Source: CAVUCH01 sp963739995
Lineage (GTDB): Bacteria; Acidobacteriota; Vicinamibacteria; Vicinamibacterales; JAENWD01
NCBI GenBank assembly: GCA_963739995.1
Contig: CAVUCH010000017.1
Location: 62,001 to 126,000 of the forward strand
Direction: 5' to 3'
Length of the DNA: 64,000 bases
Shown: positions 16,358 through 24,627 of the stretch, in pieces
Numbering within the stretch: the stretch's first letter is position 1
Layout: every line of letters starts with the position of its first letter
Notes under the pieces: generated by a model
The model's input: the letters and a program-made list of their open reading frames with translations, nothing else
Databases searched by the model: none
What the model was told of the DNA's origin: nothing
Translations under genes and position numbers: made by a program

Positions 16358-17248
16358 TCACGGCACACGGAAGGCATCGAGGACCCACGTCACCCCGGTG
16401 GTGAACCCAATCGCCGGTTCGACATCGCCGAACCCCGTCCGGAGGCCGGCGTCCACCCGTACCGCCCCGCGCGTGTAGCGGAGGCCACCGCGCAGGGCCG
16501 CACGGTTCTCGGCCGCAGGCTGTGGCGTGCCCTCATGAGACTGCCACCGCCCCTCGATCTCCGTGACCACATCGAAACCCGGTGCGAGCGCACGCGCCAA
16601 TGAGAGTCCGAAGGTGGTGGGATCGTACTGGACGGCCGTTTGCGTTGGATCGCCGATGACTGCCACGCCGAGATTACCGACGACCCGAATCGATCGGATC
16701 GTCTTCCCCACGAGCACCGCCAGCGACACGTCGGTCATGTCGGTGCCCAGCCCGCTTTCATTGCGGGCGTTCGGCAGCTTCGTGGCGATTCTAAGGCCGA
16801 ACGACGGACGGTTCGTCCCTTCCGAAAGGACGCGGATCTTCGTCGCAACCACTATGTCTTCGATAGACGATGTGTGGTCCCCCTCGAAGTCGAGCACTGG
16901 TGCGAGCGGTCCCGGGTCGCGGCTCCTGACGCTGAGGCGACTGTAACCCGTGTCGATCTGGAGCTCGGCGATTGAGCTGATCCCGATGCTCACCCCGAGC
17001 GCCGGCACACGCCACAGGTCACCGCTCAGCCCGTAAATCGGGAACTGGAGGCTGTCCGCGTATTCGATGCCGCCCTCGAGGAGAATGCGCCCGGCGCCGA
17101 TCGTCTCGGGATCCTCGGTCACGATCGGCCGCTGCTGCGCGGCGGCGTGGTCTGCGAAGACTGCTGCGATGAAGACGGAGAGGATCGCGGCGCGCACCTG
17201 AGCCCGCCGGCCTGGCTGCCAGGCGGCGGCACCGCCGGTGCCGCCCAT
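16358..17248 (-). CDS. Putative outer-membrane beta-barrel protein
   Basis: This 296-aa protein has a signal peptide (hydrophobic run 19-35, cleavage probably near AAAQQ). Alternating polar/hydrophobic strands follow, rich in Gly, Thr and Val, ending in VTWVLDAFRVP. The opening VTEDPETIGAGRILLEGGIEY and the evenly spaced strands resemble the MetA-pathway phenol-degradation/transporter-like barrels of Gram-negative bacteria. A specific substrate cannot be inferred. Its ATG overlaps the dtd stop (TAATG), so it belongs to the ttcA-dtd unit. Nothing in its sequence links it to tRNA metabolism. Confidence 0.72.
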   Translation of the reverse strand: MGGTGGAAAWQPGRRAQVRAAILSVFIAAVFADHAAAQQRPIVTEDPETIGAGRILLEGGIEYADSLQFPIYGLSGDLWRVPALGVSIGISSIAELQIDTGYSRLSVRSRDPGPLAPVLDFEGDHTSSIEDIVVATKIRVLSEGTNRPSFGLRIATKLPNARNESGLGTDMTDVSLAVLVGKTIRSIRVVGNLGVAVIGDPTQTAVQYDPTTFGLSLARALAPGFDVVTEIEGRWQSHEGTPQPAAENRAALRGGLRYTRGAVRVDAGLRTGFGDVEPAIGFTTGVTWVLDAFRVP

Positions 17249-17694
17249 TATGGGCGCCGGCTATCGAGCAGGATAGTCACGGGACCATCGTTCACGAGAC
17301 TCACGTGCATCATCGCCTGGAACTCGCCGGTCGCGACCGTCACGCCCTCGCATCGCAACATCCGGACCACCTCTTCGTAGGACGCCTTCGCGTGCGCGGG
17401 CGGAGCGGCCGCCAGAAACGACGGACGCCGGCCCTTGCGGCAGTCCGCGAGCAAAGTGAACTGCGAGACGGCGAGCACCGCCCCATCGACGTCGCTCAGG
17501 GCGAGGTTCATGCGGCCCTCGGCGTCCTCAAAGATGCGCAGGTCGCGAATCTTCCGCGCGATGTAGTCGATGTCGGTGGGACCGTCCCCCTGCTCCACGC
17601 CCACGAGCGCGACGATGCCGCGCCCGATGGCGCCAACCTCCCGATCGGCCACCGTGACCCGCGCGGCGGTCACGCGCTGCAGGACAGCTCTCAT
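17248..17694 (-). CDS. dtd: D-aminoacyl-tRNA deacylase
   Basis: The 148-aa length and the start MRAVLQRVTAARVTV are typical of DTD. The two active-site motifs are present: SQFTL (near 77-81) and the cross-dimer motif as NDGPVTI near 135-141, where NSGPVT is usual. The enzyme removes D-amino acids and glycine from mischarged tRNAs, guarding translation. It overlaps the ttcA stop by 4 nt (ATGA) and the next gene by TAATG. The Ser-to-Asp change lies beside, not in, the Gly-Pro carbonyl pocket, so activity is expected. Confidence 0.95.
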   Translation of the reverse strand: MRAVLQRVTAARVTVADREVGAIGRGIVALVGVEQGDGPTDIDYIARKIRDLRIFEDAEGRMNLALSDVDGAVLAVSQFTLLADCRKGRRPSFLAAAPPAHAKASYEEVVRMLRCEGVTVATGEFQAMMHVSLVNDGPVTILLDSRRP

Positions 17695-18719
17695 TCTGCC
17701 GCTGGGATGCTCGTGTCGCCCTCGCGTGCGGTCCGGACGGCCGCTGGCAGCGCACTCCCCTGAAGCCCCGTGCCGCCGGCCGCCTCGCCCGGACGCCGCA
17801 CGACGAGCGGCATGACGCGGGCACGGTCATCGGACTCCCGTCGGTCGGACGAACCGGCGTCTCCCGCCCGGGCGGCGTCGTCCTCGAGCGCGAATGATGG
17901 CGCCGACATGCCGGCCGGCCCGGCAGGGGCTGTCGCAATGGACGCGTCGGGCAAGTCGGCGGGGAATGGATTCAGCCGGCGATCGAGCAGGTGCCGGGGC
18001 ATTACGTTGCCAAGCGCCTTCAGCAGCGACGCCTTCACCCCTGGGTGCTCGCGCTCGAGCTGCAACAGCAGCCGTTTCATCCGTTGTCGTTGGAGACTGA
18101 GGTCGCCGCAGACCGGACAGCAGCACCCGATCACCGGAAGGCCGACCTCCTTCGTATAGAGGCGCGCTTCGTCTTCGCTCACATACACGAAAGGCCTCAC
18201 GACGACGTGGCGGCCGTTGTCGGAGAGGAGGCGCGCCGGCATGGCCTTGGTGGCACCCGCGAAGAACAGGTTGATGAGAAGCGTTTCGATGAAGTCGTCG
18301 GCATGGTGGCCGAGCGCAATCTTCGTGGCGCCCACCTCGCCGGCGATGCGATAGAGCACACCGCGCCGGAGCCGGGCGCACAGGGAGCATGGCGTGGCGT
18401 CGGCCTCGAGCAGATCGTCCATCACCTCCCCGATGGACGTGTGCTCGATGCGCAGGTCCCATCCGCGGGCTTCACACGTGCTCCGGATGAGATCGTGCTT
18501 GTACTCCTTGTAACCGGAGTCGACGTTCACCGCGATGATCGAGAACCGGATCGGCGCGCGCTGCCGGAGCACGTGGAGCATCTCGAGCAGCGCCCAGCTG
18601 TCCTTCCCGCCCGACAAGCCGACCATCACGCGATCGCCGTCTTCCACCATCCCGTACTCGAGGATGGCGCGGGTCGTCTTCTTCGCGATGCGCGACTCCA
18701 GCGGTGTGCGGTAGCCCAT
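17691..18719 (-). CDS. ttcA: TtcA-family tRNA 2-thiocytidine synthetase
   Basis: This 342-aa PP-loop ATPase has SGGKDS at 36-41, C111-x2-C114 (CSLC) and a CCC-PVC cluster (C199, C200, C201, C204). The C111/C114/C204-type cysteines hold the [4Fe-4S] cluster in TtcA. TtcA thiolates cytidine 32 of certain tRNAs. Residues after about 255 form a Pro/Ala/Arg-rich tail with no homology that makes the protein longer than typical TtcA. The start is a plain ATG. It is the first gene of the ttcA-dtd-barrel unit, downstream of a GGTGGGC repeat array. Confidence 0.9.
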   Translation of the reverse strand: MGYRTPLESRIAKKTTRAILEYGMVEDGDRVMVGLSGGKDSWALLEMLHVLRQRAPIRFSIIAVNVDSGYKEYKHDLIRSTCEARGWDLRIEHTSIGEVMDDLLEADATPCSLCARLRRGVLYRIAGEVGATKIALGHHADDFIETLLINLFFAGATKAMPARLLSDNGRHVVVRPFVYVSEDEARLYTKEVGLPVIGCCCPVCGDLSLQRQRMKRLLLQLEREHPGVKASLLKALGNVMPRHLLDRRLNPFPADLPDASIATAPAGPAGMSAPSFALEDDAARAGDAGSSDRRESDDRARVMPLVVRRPGEAAGGTGLQGSALPAAVRTAREGDTSIPAAE

Positions 18720-18750
18720 TTCTGTCAGTGTGCCATAGACGACGTCGGCG

Positions 18751-18830
18751 GTGGGCGGACAGGGGGTGGGCGGTGGGCGGTGGGCGGTGGGCGGGCAGGG
18801 GGTGGGCGGTGGGCGGTGGGCGGCGGGCAG
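18751..18830 (+). repeat. G-rich heptamer array (GGTGGGC)n
   Basis: The stretch is built from GGTGGGC/GGCGGTG heptamers with two interruptions of the type GGACAGGGGG or GGGCAGGGGG, giving two copies of a roughly 32-nt higher-order unit. Runs of three or more G every 4 nt could fold into a G-quadruplex on the plus strand. It lies in the 195-bp gap upstream of ttcA. Confidence 0.75.
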
Positions 18831-18858
18831 ATGTGGAGCCGGAACTTCAGTTCCGGCC
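18831..18858 (+). repeat. Palindromic repeat copy E, intergenic
   Basis: ATGTGGA followed by GCCGGAACTTCAGTTCCGGC (18838-18857). The arms GCCGGAACT and AGTTCCGGC pair perfectly. Relative to the consensus GCCGGGACT/AGTCCCGGC both sides of one stem pair have changed (G-C to A-T). This is the only copy outside a gene. Confidence 0.8.
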
Positions 18859-18914
18859 GACAGACGTCACCCAGACTTGCGCCGGAGCCCGGACCCGGTA
18901 GCCCGGACCCCTTT

Positions 18915-20831
18915 TCACGGAACCAACTCCGGCGTCACCTGTACTCCGAGGTACCGGTGATCCAGGCTGTCGCTGGTGAACATCGGCACGAACCCGCTGT
19001 TGACGGCAATCGTCACCGGCCATACGCGCGTGCCTCGATACGGGAAGCCGGGGCCGATCGGGATCTCCACCACCCCGCCCTCTCCCTGCGCGAAGTGCCT
19101 GGTGATGCGCTGGCCGGCGGCGGTAATCACGACGTCGGCCGGCACCGCCCCGGTGGCGAGAGTCAGCTTCAGCCTGGTGACCCGGTCGGGCGTCTTGAAC
19201 AGCAGGTCCGCGCGCGACCTGCCGCGCACCCAGAAGAACTCGCGCTCTCTCGTATAGGTGTTGTCGTCCAGGAAGTAGATCTGGAACCGTGGGGTCGTGC
19301 CGAAGAGCACGCGTACGCGCTCCACGTCGGTGTTGACGGGCAGGTCGTTGACGAGCGTCAGTTCGACGGGCAACAGGCGCAGAGGGCCGTGCTTCATGTG
19401 CTCGTGCGGCTTCCACGAATAGTAGAACGGGTTCAACGCGATCTGCGCTGTGAAGAGCGCCCCGATTACCCACGGGACAAACGCCACCGCGACGCTGTGG
19501 ATCGGCGGCAACAGGAACAGGAACGCGCCGTAGAAATTCATGAAGTACCGGTTGCCGAGCACCCCCGCACCGCCGAAGTAGTTGTAGGGGATCCAAACGA
19601 TGAGCACCAGAATCTCCGTCAATCCCACCGCGCACACCATCCACTGCCACCACTCGCGACGCGCACGCGGCCACAGGAAGCACCCCAGCGCGAAGACCGC
19701 CGGGAAGAAATACGGCACGACACCCGAGTGGCGGCCCGTCCAGAACCACCAGAGGTTGTGTGCGAGCACGGTCGGAAACACGTAACCGAGCGCGGAGCCT
19801 GGATTCGGCGACCAGTCGAAGATCACTTCCGTCAGCACGCGATCGGTCGCGCGTGTCATGCCGACGTCGAACCCGGAGTCCGCGTCCAGAAACGGGAAGT
19901 CCCTGTAGAAGGTGTTCCGCTCGCCGCCTTGATAGTTCCAGTCGCCGGTGATTGCGGTGTTGAGGCCGAACAGCGCCACGACGAGGGCGCCGAACAGAAC
20001 GCCAATTCCCACCGCGTGCGCCCACCGGCGGCGGGAGAGGCTCCAAGCCAGCACCGGCAGGATGAACAGCGCGTTGGGCGGCTTGGAGAACGTGGCGCAC
20101 GCGAGCAGGATTGCCGCCACGGCGTCGGACTTGCCGGTCCGCAGCCACCGCAGGCCGGGCGGCAGGGCTTCAGGCGCCACGAGTTTGTACGCCCAGCAGA
20201 ACACCCCGAGCGTCACGACGGTGAAGTTGAAGAGCTCCGGCGTCATCCAGACGAAGTAGCCGCTCGCGACCGAGGCGAGCACGTAGGCCGTGGAGATGAG
20301 CGCCGAGGCAACCGCGCCCCCCCGCGCGTTGAGGAACAGGTATGCGGCGAAGACGGCGAGCGCCAGGAGCAGGGCATGAAACACCAGGAACCCGTTGGTT
20401 CCCCACACCATGACGAACGGCGCTGCAAACAGGGGGTAGATGTAGCTCTTGCCGTAGTACAAACGCGTGCCATCCGTGTCTGGCGCCGACACCAGGCGCA
20501 CAAACGGGAACGCGCCGTTCAGGACCAGGTGCGGGTCTCGGCGTCCCTTCTTGAGAAACACTCCCAGGGGGCCGCTCGGGAACTCGTGCCACACGCGCGC
20601 GAGATCCTCGCGACGGTAGGTCATGTCGAGGTCTTCGGCCAGGCTGTGCCCCAGCATGTAGTAGCTGGCCTCGTCGCTCTTGAAGCCGAGAGCGGTGCGT
20701 GGAACGTCCGTGGAGAGGGCGACGCCACCAAACAGGATCAGCACGAAGCCCGCCACGAGCACGCCCAGGGCGAAGCTGACATGCGTCGCGCAGGGGGCGG
20801 CTACGGCCGCGCGGTCGGCCGGCGGCATCAC
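18915..20831 (-). CDS. GT-C-fold-like multi-spanning membrane protein
   Basis: This 638-aa protein has about ten membrane segments. The first extracytoplasmic loop is acidic (LGFKSDEASYYMLGHSLAED), with a Glu/Asp pair after TM1 as in GT-C glycosyltransferases that use polyprenyl-phosphate sugars. Residues after about 500 form a soluble beta-rich C-terminal domain (RYFMNFYG..., then VPADVVITAAGQRITRHF). The family is not one I recognise by name. It is the last gene of a minus-strand glycan operon and overlaps the GT4 gene by 4 nt. A transferase acting in the periplasm on a lipid-linked glycan is the most economical reading (inference). Confidence 0.7.
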   Translation of the reverse strand: MMPPADRAAVAAPCATHVSFALGVLVAGFVLILFGGVALSTDVPRTALGFKSDEASYYMLGHSLAEDLDMTYRREDLARVWHEFPSGPLGVFLKKGRRDPHLVLNGAFPFVRLVSAPDTDGTRLYYGKSYIYPLFAAPFVMVWGTNGFLVFHALLLALAVFAAYLFLNARGGAVASALISTAYVLASVASGYFVWMTPELFNFTVVTLGVFCWAYKLVAPEALPPGLRWLRTGKSDAVAAILLACATFSKPPNALFILPVLAWSLSRRRWAHAVGIGVLFGALVVALFGLNTAITGDWNYQGGERNTFYRDFPFLDADSGFDVGMTRATDRVLTEVIFDWSPNPGSALGYVFPTVLAHNLWWFWTGRHSGVVPYFFPAVFALGCFLWPRARREWWQWMVCAVGLTEILVLIVWIPYNYFGGAGVLGNRYFMNFYGAFLFLLPPIHSVAVAFVPWVIGALFTAQIALNPFYYSWKPHEHMKHGPLRLLPVELTLVNDLPVNTDVERVRVLFGTTPRFQIYFLDDNTYTREREFFWVRGRSRADLLFKTPDRVTRLKLTLATGAVPADVVITAAGQRITRHFAQGEGGVVEIPIGPGFPYRGTRVWPVTIAVNSGFVPMFTSDSLDHRYLGVQVTPELVP

Positions 20832-22045
20832 ACCTCGGCTCGGCCCGTCAGGAACGAGAGGTCCTGCTGCAGAATTCCAAGCCGCCTCGTTGGCCGCGAC
20901 ACCTGCTGGAGCAGCGTGTAGAGCCGCTCCATCTTCCGCACGAAGGCGTCGATGCCGAACTCGCGCCCGGCCGCCCCCGCGGCGGCGGCGAACCGGGCCC
21001 GCTCATCGGGATGGTCAATCATCCAGATGATCGCCGCAGCGAGCGCCGCTGCATCGCGCCGGGGCACGATGCGCGCCGTGTCGTCTGCGCGGAGAACGTC
21101 GAGCAGTCCGTCGGCGTCGGTGGCCACGATGGGCTTCCCCATCGCGAGCGCCTCGAACACGGTCAGCGGCGTGCCCTCCCACAGCGAGGGGAAGACACTC
21201 AGGTCGAACGCCGACAGCACCGCGGCGACATCCTTGGCGAATCCCACGAACACGAATCGATCCCCGAGGCCGTGCGTCCGTACCTGAGCCTCGAGCGCTG
21301 GCCTGAGCGGCCCTTCGCCCACGAGGTAGAAGCGGGCGGCCGGGCGCTCCGCGAGCACCGTGGCGGCCGCATCGACGAGGTAGCTGTTTCCCTTCGACTC
21401 GTGGAGGCGGGTGATCGTGCCAATCGCAAACACACCGGGCTCGATGCCGAGCCCGGCTCGCGCGGCCGCAATCTCCGCAGGCGTGCGGCACGTGCCGAAC
21501 TCGTCGAGCGGCGCACCCAGGTATACGACTTTCACGCGTTCGGAACGAACGTGCCGCGCCGTGCGGACGAACGCCGCCGTGCTCTCCGAGACGGCGATCG
21601 CGAGATCCGTATACGGCTCGAGCACCCGGTCGGCGACCTTCTGGAACCAGGGTGTATCGGTGAGGTTCGCGTGCTCGTGCAGGATCGTGGGGATCCCGCG
21701 CATGGCGCCGGCGAGGCGGCCGAACGTCGTGGCGCCATACCCGTGCAGGTGCAGGACATCCACCTGGCGGCGGTCAATGATCTTCAGCAGGGCGGGCAGC
21801 GTCGCGGGATCGAACTTCGATCGGTGCAGGTACTCGATCTCGATGCCAAGGGCGTCCAGCGTCTCCTCGGAGACGTCGCGCTTGCGCAGGCTCACGAGCG
21901 ACACGTTGAACCGCGACTTGTCAAAGCGCGGGATCATCCACGCGAACAGCCGCTTCACGCCGTGCATGCGCGAGCCGTCCCACCCCAGGTGGTCGCAGAC
22001 CTGCAGCACGTTGATCGGCCGTGACGGACCAGCGGCAGCGCTCAC
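20828..22045 (-). CDS. Glycosyltransferase family 4
   Basis: This 405-aa GT-B protein has an N-terminal acceptor domain (NVLQVCDHLGWDGSRMHGVKRL) and a C-terminal nucleotide-sugar domain. The latter shows GTITRLHESKGNSYLV, FYLVGEGPLRPAL and an EX7E motif (EGTPLTVFE) followed by GKPIVATDADG. Retaining GT4 enzymes move a sugar from an NDP donor to a growing glycan on the cytoplasmic side. The sugar and linkage cannot be read from the sequence. The start ATG overlaps the acyltransferase stop (ATGA) and its own stop overlaps the next gene start, so the three are translationally coupled. Confidence 0.92.
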   Translation of the reverse strand: MSAAAGPSRPINVLQVCDHLGWDGSRMHGVKRLFAWMIPRFDKSRFNVSLVSLRKRDVSEETLDALGIEIEYLHRSKFDPATLPALLKIIDRRQVDVLHLHGYGATTFGRLAGAMRGIPTILHEHANLTDTPWFQKVADRVLEPYTDLAIAVSESTAAFVRTARHVRSERVKVVYLGAPLDEFGTCRTPAEIAAARAGLGIEPGVFAIGTITRLHESKGNSYLVDAAATVLAERPAARFYLVGEGPLRPALEAQVRTHGLGDRFVFVGFAKDVAAVLSAFDLSVFPSLWEGTPLTVFEALAMGKPIVATDADGLLDVLRADDTARIVPRRDAAALAAAIIWMIDHPDERARFAAAAGAAGREFGIDAFVRKMERLYTLLQQVSRPTRRLGILQQDLSFLTGRAEV

Positions 22046-22791
22046 GCGCCCGCTCCAGGCGCGGCGGGCTCGCGGCTTCCGATCACGCGTGCGGGCATGC
22101 CCACCGCGATGGCCATCGTGGGAATGTCGCCCCGCACGACCGCCCCGGCGCCGACAATGGCGCCGTCACCGACGGTGGCACCATCGAGGACCTTGACCCC
22201 GGCCCCGAGCCACGCCCCGGTTCCGATCGCCACACCCCGCGAGGAGCGGGCCTGCTCGAGAACCGGCTTCGTGGGATCCCCGTACTCGTGGTCGCCGCCG
22301 ATGACATAGCAGTACGCGGCCAGCAGGGTGCGCGCGCCGATGCGCACGTGGCTCGCCGAGAACACTTCGCAGTTGAATCCGATGTTCACGCCATCGTCGA
22401 GGGTAATATCGCCGCCCTTGCACGACAGGATGCTGTTGCGCCCGACGAACACGCTGCTGCCGATCGTGATGCCGCCGTTGCGGTCGCCCTTGGCATCGAG
22501 GAGACAGTTGTCGTCGATCACCACGTTGTCGCCGATGCGAATCTTGTGCGGGTGGCGGAGCACGACATGCTGGCCGAACACCACGTTCCGCCCGCAGGCC
22601 CCGAGCAGCCGCGGATACAGCACCTTCCGCAGGAGCAGCCCCATGGCGCCGGCGGTCGATTGCGCCATCATCGTGACCAGCTCGTGCCGGACCAGCGCCG
22701 CAACACCCGACCGCCCCACGACGAGCGCCTGGTACTTCGCTCGGGCCGACACACCAGGCTGAAACAGCTCGTCCTGCGCGCGCGAAATCAC
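22042..22791 (-). CDS. Hexapeptide-repeat (left-handed beta-helix) acyltransferase
   Basis: With the GTG start at 22791, preceded by GGAAGGG, the product is 249 aa. Residues about 70-235 are hexapeptide turns (IRIGDN, ITIGSS, ITLDDG, VRIGAR, VAIGTG, ATVGDG) with the loop GGDHEYGDP typical of WcaF/maltose-type acetyltransferases, and it ends GMPARVIG. Such enzymes O-acetylate sugars of surface polysaccharides. A longer frame begins at 22947, but it would overlap the epimerase by 62 bp and adds a basic, low-similarity tail. It overlaps the GT4 gene downstream by 4 nt. Confidence 0.85.
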   Translation of the reverse strand: MISRAQDELFQPGVSARAKYQALVVGRSGVAALVRHELVTMMAQSTAGAMGLLLRKVLYPRLLGACGRNVVFGQHVVLRHPHKIRIGDNVVIDDNCLLDAKGDRNGGITIGSSVFVGRNSILSCKGGDITLDDGVNIGFNCEVFSASHVRIGARTLLAAYCYVIGGDHEYGDPTKPVLEQARSSRGVAIGTGAWLGAGVKVLDGATVGDGAIVGAGAVVRGDIPTMAIAVGMPARVIGSREPAAPGAGA

Positions 22792-22885
22792 GCGACCCTT
22801 CCACGCAGCCGCGAGCGCCGTCCGCCGCCCCCCGGTTGCCGACCGCTGACGCCTGATCGCGGGGCCCTCATCGCCATTCGCCGAT

Positions 22886-23866
22886 CTACATCCATGCCCG
22901 CTCCTTGTACCACGCGAGCGTGCGCCGGACGCCCTCTCGCAGGCCAACCGCCGGCGCGAAGCCCAGCTCGCGACGGGCGCGGTCGATGCGGAACGCGCGG
23001 CTCTTCGTGAAGAAGTCCACGCGGCGCCTGTAGAGCGGTGGCTCGACTCCGAACGGACGGCAGACCGCCTCGCAGGCGGCCCCGGCCATCCAGAACGGCC
23101 AGACCGGCAGATGCAGCCTGGGCGGGGGCACGCCGGCTTCGTCCGCGATGAGGGACACGAGCTCGTTGAGCGTGCTCACCTCGGCGCCCGCGAGGATGTA
23201 GGTGCGTCCCGCCGCCGCATCCACCTCGCCACAGAGGCGAAAGCCTTCGACGAGATCGTCGATATACGTCAGATGGTAGAAGATACGCCCGTCGCCGATC
23301 ACGACGAATCGCCGCCGCGCCACGCCCCGAAACAGCTTCAGGAGGCGGCGGTCGCCGGGCCCGTAGATGCCTGAGGGCCTCGCGATCGTCAGCTCGATGC
23401 CGGTGCGCCCCGCGGCCGCGCGTGCGAGCCGCTCCCCTTCGACCTTGGTGTCCTGGTACACGTCGCCCGGGCGGAGCGGCGCGTCTTCGTCGGCCGGCGG
23501 ACTCTCGATGTCGCCGTGCACTCCCACCGTGCTGCAGTGCACGACCCGCCGGACGCCTGCAGCCGCCGCCGCGCCGACCAGCTCTCCCGCCGCGACCGCA
23601 TTGACGCGGCGGTAGCTGGATTCCGCCAGGCCCGCCTGCCGGTACACCGCGGCGATGTTGTACACGACCTCGACGCCCTCGAGCGCGCGGGCCCATGACA
23701 GCGCGTCGGTGAGATCCCCGGGCACGGGGATCACGCCGGCCCGCGCGAGATCCGTGCCTCGCGTGTGGTCCCGCACGAGCGCGCGGACGTCGTGCCCGCG
23801 CCCGGCCAGCGCACGGGCGAGGTGGCCGCCCGTGAAGCCCGTGGCGCCGGTCACGAGGACCTTCAC
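22886..23866 (-). CDS. NAD-dependent epimerase/dehydratase (extended SDR)
   Basis: The 326-aa SDR protein has the NAD motif GATGFTGGHL (7-16), active-site Y137-x3-K141 (YQDTK) and GIYGPGD. It resembles the NAD-dependent epimerases and dihydroflavonol-reductase-like SDRs found in glycan and hopanoid clusters. The reaction may be sugar epimerisation, dehydration or ketone reduction and cannot be settled here. The GTG start at 23866 overlaps the methyltransferase stop (GTGA), which also fixes the start. Its stop lies 94 bp before the acyltransferase start. Confidence 0.9.
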   Translation of the reverse strand: MKVLVTGATGFTGGHLARALAGRGHDVRALVRDHTRGTDLARAGVIPVPGDLTDALSWARALEGVEVVYNIAAVYRQAGLAESSYRRVNAVAAGELVGAAAAAGVRRVVHCSTVGVHGDIESPPADEDAPLRPGDVYQDTKVEGERLARAAAGRTGIELTIARPSGIYGPGDRRLLKLFRGVARRRFVVIGDGRIFYHLTYIDDLVEGFRLCGEVDAAAGRTYILAGAEVSTLNELVSLIADEAGVPPPRLHLPVWPFWMAGAACEAVCRPFGVEPPLYRRRVDFFTKSRAFRIDRARRELGFAPAVGLREGVRRTLAWYKERAWM

Positions 23867-24627
23867 CGCTCGGCCATCATCGTGACGGGCGATCCGAGCA
23901 GCCTCAGCAGGCCGGCGCGCGCGAGGCCCGCCTCGATCCGCTCGGTCGCGGCGCGCGAGCCGAGCCGCTTGTGGAGCGCGATCGGCAGCACGAACTGCCG
24001 GTGCACCGCGACCACGCGGAAGCCATGCCGTGAGAGCTCGCGCCGGACGGCGCGTGCCGGCAGGACACGATAGGCCTCCACCCCCGCGCCGAGCGCGGCG
24101 GCAACGCGCCGCGCGCCGGATTGCAGCGCCGCGGCGCTCAGCAGCGCCGGGTAGTCGAGCACGACACGGTGCCGGGCGACGCGGCACAGTTCACCGACGC
24201 ACCGGACCCAGTCGGGCGTGTGCATCAGCACCCGGAGGCACACCGCCACGTCGAACGCTCCCGCCTCGAACGGAAGGTCGTGTGCGTCGCCAGGCGTGAA
24301 CACAACCGGCACGCCGCGCGCCTCCGCACGCTCGCGGGCAACCCGCAGCATCTCCGTCGAGGCGTCCACCCCGGTCACCGTTCCCCCTCGGGCAGCGAGC
24401 GCCAGGGCGGCACGCCCGGTGCCCGTCCCGACGTCGAGCACGGTTCGGCCGTCGAGTGGACCGACGAACCCGACGAGCACGCGCTCCTGCGATTCCGCCA
24501 GCAGCCCGCCGATTGGCCCCCCGAAGCGCACCTGCTCGAAGCGATCCGCCATCGCCGGGTCGGCGTAGGCCGTGTAGCTGTAGTGATCGGGCGGCGCAGA
24601 CGCGCGGGGCCCGGTGCCCGGCGTCAC
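23863..24627 (-). CDS. Class I SAM-dependent methyltransferase
   Basis: This 254-aa methyltransferase has motif I VLDVGTGTGRA (63-73), TGVDAS at the end of strand 2, GDAHDLPFEAGAFDVAVC and a post-motif region typical of methyltransf_11. The C-terminal part (REL SRHGFRVVAVHRQFVLP) suggests a small-molecule or lipid-linked sugar substrate. The start is GTG at 24627, overlapping the GT4 stop (GTGA), and its own stop overlaps the epimerase start. The pattern of 4-nt overlaps implies one polycistronic unit. The substrate is unknown. Confidence 0.87.
   Translation of the reverse strand: MTPGTGPRASAPPDHYSYTAYADPAMADRFEQVRFGGPIGGLLAESQERVLVGFVGPLDGRTVLDVGTGTGRAALALAARGGTVTGVDASTEMLRVARERAEARGVPVVFTPGDAHDLPFEAGAFDVAVCLRVLMHTPDWVRCVGELCRVARHRVVLDYPALLSAAALQSGARRVAAALGAGVEAYRVLPARAVRRELSRHGFRVVAVHRQFVLPIALHKRLGSRAATERIEAGLARAGLLRLLGSPVTMMAER

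Noticed and set aside
18751..18830. CRISPR or phage attachment-like array in the GGTGGGC repeats
   Set aside because: The units are simple heptamers without spacers and no integrase or cas gene is present.
17991..20921. A 976-codon open frame on the plus strand antisense to ttcA and the GT-C-like gene
   Set aside because: It is rich in Arg, Ala, His and Gly without any domain motif, as expected for a shadow frame in GC-rich DNA. The minus-strand genes have clear family motifs.
22792..22947. A longer acyltransferase starting at 22947
   Set aside because: The extension overlaps the epimerase gene by 62 bp and lacks similarity, whereas the GTG at 22791 has GGAAGGG just upstream.
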